Assembly: GCA_900555745.1 (NCBI GenBank) | Contig: USMH01000045.1 | Coordinates: 1-7,310 of the forward strand | Direction of reading: 5' to 3' | Length of the DNA: 7,310 bases | Source: an uncultured Collinsella sp. | GTDB taxonomy: Bacteria; Actinomycetota; Coriobacteriia; Coriobacteriales; Coriobacteriaceae | Shown here: positions 6,315 through 7,310 of the stretch, piece after piece | Layout: each line of letters opens with the position of its first letter | Numbering within the stretch: position 1 is the stretch's first letter | Notes under the pieces: generated by a model | Seen by the model: the letters and a program-made list of their open reading frames with translations, nothing else | The model's database searches: none | What the model was told of the DNA's origin: nothing | Made by a program: the position numbers and the translations under genes

Positions 6315-6826
6315 TACAGCCCCAGGCTCTGCTTGGTGGCGGCGCAGGTGAGCTCGCCGTGCTTAACGCCGCGCAGGCCCAGCAGGCGGTCGGCTAGTTC
6401 GTAGACGCGCTCGCCGCGACCCTTGAGCGCCAGAATCTCCAAGCAGTTGTGGTGATCCAGATGCACGTGCATGGTCGATACGATCTCGTTGGTGTAGTCG
6501 TGCTGCACCTCGTCCAGACGGCGCGTCAGATCGCCGGTGTGATGGTCGTAGATCATGGTGAGCGACCCGATAACGTGCTCATCGGGCGTGCGCATCTGCT
6601 CCTTGGCGATCGAGGCGCGAATCAGGTCGCGCACGGCCTCGGATCGGTTGGCCACGTCGCCGCGGCGTGCGATCTGCTCGTCAAAACGGCGCAGCAGGTC
6701 GTCGGGTGCGGTAACCGAAAAACGGACCAGCTCGGAGCCGGAACCACTACAGTGGCAGCCCGCGTCACCGTCCGCCCCGTGCGGATGCTCGTGCTCGTAC
6801 CCGCAGCTGTGCTCGTGTTCGGCCAC
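6314..6826 (-). CDS. nikR: Nickel-responsive regulator NikR with His/Cys-rich N-terminal tail
   Basis: Ribbon-helix-helix transcription factor, in other bacteria a repressor of nickel uptake genes when nickel is plentiful. The DNA-binding domain is at about 32-75 (LVRFSVTAPDDLL strand-helix, then RSEAVRDLIRASI). The C-terminal ACT-like nickel domain is complete: H109, H120, H122 and C128 have the same spacing as the four high-affinity nickel ligands of E. coli NikR (H76, H87, H89, C95). The protein is 170 residues against roughly 130-150 for most NikR. The excess is a tail of about 30 residues with six His (4, 6, 12, 14, 16, 25) and three Cys (8, 24, 26), plus Glu and Asp. The start is GTG (6826-6824); an in-frame stop lies five codons upstream and no other start precedes the DNA-binding domain, so the tail is real if the gene is translated. 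One base separates it from the preceding gene, implying coupled translation. Confidence 0.95.
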   Translation of the reverse strand: MAEHEHSCGYEHEHPHGADGDAGCHCSGSGSELVRFSVTAPDDLLRRFDEQIARRGDVANRSEAVRDLIRASIAKEQMRTPDEHVIGSLTMIYDHHTGDLTRRLDEVQHDYTNEIVSTMHVHLDHHNCLEILALKGRGERVYELADRLLGLRGVKHGELTCAATKQSLGL

Positions 6827-6827
6827 C

Positions 6828-7076
6828 TTACACCAGCTTCACGGAGCCGACGGAGTTGTGGTCGGCCTCGATGGCTTCCTCGTAGCCCTCGAGCGCGTCA
6901 TGCGCCTCGTGCAGCGCGGCCATGGCGGCCTCGAGCTTGGCGCCGATGCGCTCCATGTCAAAATTCTCGGTCGCATGCAGCAACTGATGGCTCCACTCAT
7001 GAGCGAGCTCGATGGTGTCGTCGACCTGTTTGACGCTCATGGCAAGCTGGCTCATGTTCATTCCAACATCATGCAT
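6828..7076 (-). CDS. Small helical His/Met-containing protein coupled to nikR, function unknown
   Basis: I do not recognise this 82-residue protein. It is soluble by appearance (no signal peptide or membrane segment), acidic, and almost entirely helix-favouring (residues about 9-72). It has seven His and six Met. H26, H30 and H34 are spaced i, i+4, i+8 and would lie on one helix face; H56 and H59 lie in a second helix (EAAMAALHEAHDALEGYEE), suggesting a helical hairpin. The ATG at 7076 has AAGGAG 7 bases upstream, an excellent ribosome-binding site. Its TAA stop is one base before the nikR GTG, so the two genes are almost certainly cotranscribed and probably translationally coupled. A role in nickel or other metal binding, or as a partner of NikR, is only inference from His content and context. 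Confidence 0.8.
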   Translation of the reverse strand: MHDVGMNMSQLAMSVKQVDDTIELAHEWSHQLLHATENFDMERIGAKLEAAMAALHEAHDALEGYEEAIEADHNSVGSVKLV

Positions 7077-7148
7077 GGGAAATCTCCTTTTGTATGGGGC
7101 AGTTCAGTGGTTCAGATTTTACTACGCCCGCTCTGCGCACAGCTGCAT
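7077..7148 (-). promoter_or_regulatory. Probable promoter region of the small gene-nikR pair
   Basis: Transcription of the pair must begin in this 72-bp space, because a strong terminator lies directly upstream. A near-consensus -10 box, TAAAAT, is at 7121-7116; it would put the transcript start near 7108 and give a leader of about 30 bases. I see no good -35 about 17 bp upstream. A tandem direct repeat, GTTCAG at 7102-7107 and 7110-7115, touches the presumed start site and could be an operator. The E. coli NikR operator pattern (GTATGA, 16 bases, TCATAC) is not found; only one half-like GTATGG occurs at 7092-7097. Confidence 0.45.
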
Positions 7149-7186
7149 AAGAAAACGGGTACGAGTCTGTGCGACCCGCACCCGTT
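7149..7186 (-). terminator. Strong intrinsic terminator
   Basis: On the minus strand, arm 7186-7173 pairs fully with arm 7167-7154: 14 pairs, of which two are G-U, around a 5-nt loop (7172-7168). It runs into TTTTCTT (7155-7149, the first T pairs also belonging to the stem). The two G-U pairs are tolerated only in the minus-strand transcript (they would be A-C mismatches on the plus strand), which supports minus-strand use. It ends a transcript coming from beyond the right edge and insulates the small gene-nikR pair. Confidence 0.85.
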
Positions 7187-7308
7187 CACTGGGGGCTGTT
7201 TGTGACTACCATACTATCCGTGGTTGCACTCGGTGCATCCAGAAGTCCGGCGAGCGGTGCAAAAGCGCTCATAGACGGCGGGTAAGTAACAAGCGTATTA
7301 CAGATGCT
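7186..7308 (-). CDS. Possible C-terminal end of a gene entering from the right edge
   Basis: A minus-strand frame is open from the window edge for 40 codons and ends in TGA (7188-7186), which abuts the terminator hairpin exactly, as true gene ends often do. The encoded tail is mostly small and hydrophobic residues and ends TNSPQ. I recognise no family. Third-position GC is only about half, much lower than in the certain genes here, so it could equally be non-coding sequence that happens to be open. Nothing else is visible in this stretch; a 27-codon plus-strand frame starting GTG at 7202 uses rare codons and lacks support. Confidence 0.25.
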   Translation of the reverse strand, partial: SICNTLVTYPPSMSAFAPLAGLLDAPSATTDSMVVTNSPQ

Positions 7309-7310
7309 TT

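Noticed and set aside
7077..7310. E. coli-type NikR operator or a metal riboswitch upstream of nikR
   Set aside because: Only one half-like GTATGG is present with no partner 16 bp away, and the leader after the likely transcript start is about 30 bases, too short for a known riboswitch.

Overview
The window reads as part of a high-GC bacterial chromosome, and every supported gene lies on the minus strand. Its core is a set of [NiFe]-hydrogenase maturation genes, in transcription order hypF (6196-3725), hypC (3590-3330), hypD (3330-2218) and hypE (2169-1135). Upstream of hypF are nikR (6826-6314), encoding a nickel-responsive repressor, and a small gene (7076-6828) for an 82-residue His- and Met-containing helical protein of unknown function. 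Downstream of hypE is a phosphoglycolate-phosphatase-like HAD hydrolase (1029-361). The GC-rich codons, the gene set and the style of the intergenic repeats (especially the GGGACAGGTTT inverted repeat) suggest a gut actinobacterium of the Coriobacteriia, perhaps Collinsella. That assignment rests on recollection of such genomes and not on a search.

Layout from the right edge, in transcription order. A possible gene end (7308-7186) runs straight into a strong intrinsic terminator (7186-7149). Next comes a short promoter region with a TAAAAT box (7121-7116), then the small gene, which is tightly coupled to nikR (stop and start one base apart). After nikR there is a short hairpin at its stop codon and a large inverted repeat (6295-6222), which can also fold in an alternative way. 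hypF starts only 26 bp beyond it. A 134-bp gap with a perfect 14-bp palindrome separates hypF from hypC. hypC and hypD share one base, and hypE follows after 48 bp. A terminator-like hairpin lies just before the phosphatase gene. Left of that gene (1-360) I see no gene, but there is an array of six 14-bp units in alternating orientation with a 62-bp period.

How the genes work together (family knowledge): HypF uses carbamoyl phosphate and ATP to carbamoylate the C-terminal Cys of HypE. HypE dehydrates this to a thiocyanate. HypC and HypD carry the iron that receives CN (and CO), and HypC delivers it to the hydrogenase large subunit. NikR senses nickel, the other metal of the same active site. 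hypA and hypB (nickel insertion) and hydrogenase structural genes are not in the window.

The least ordinary features are the His/Cys-rich N-terminal tail on NikR, its small unidentified partner protein, the switch-like inverted repeat between nikR and hypF, and the very regular repeat array at the left end.
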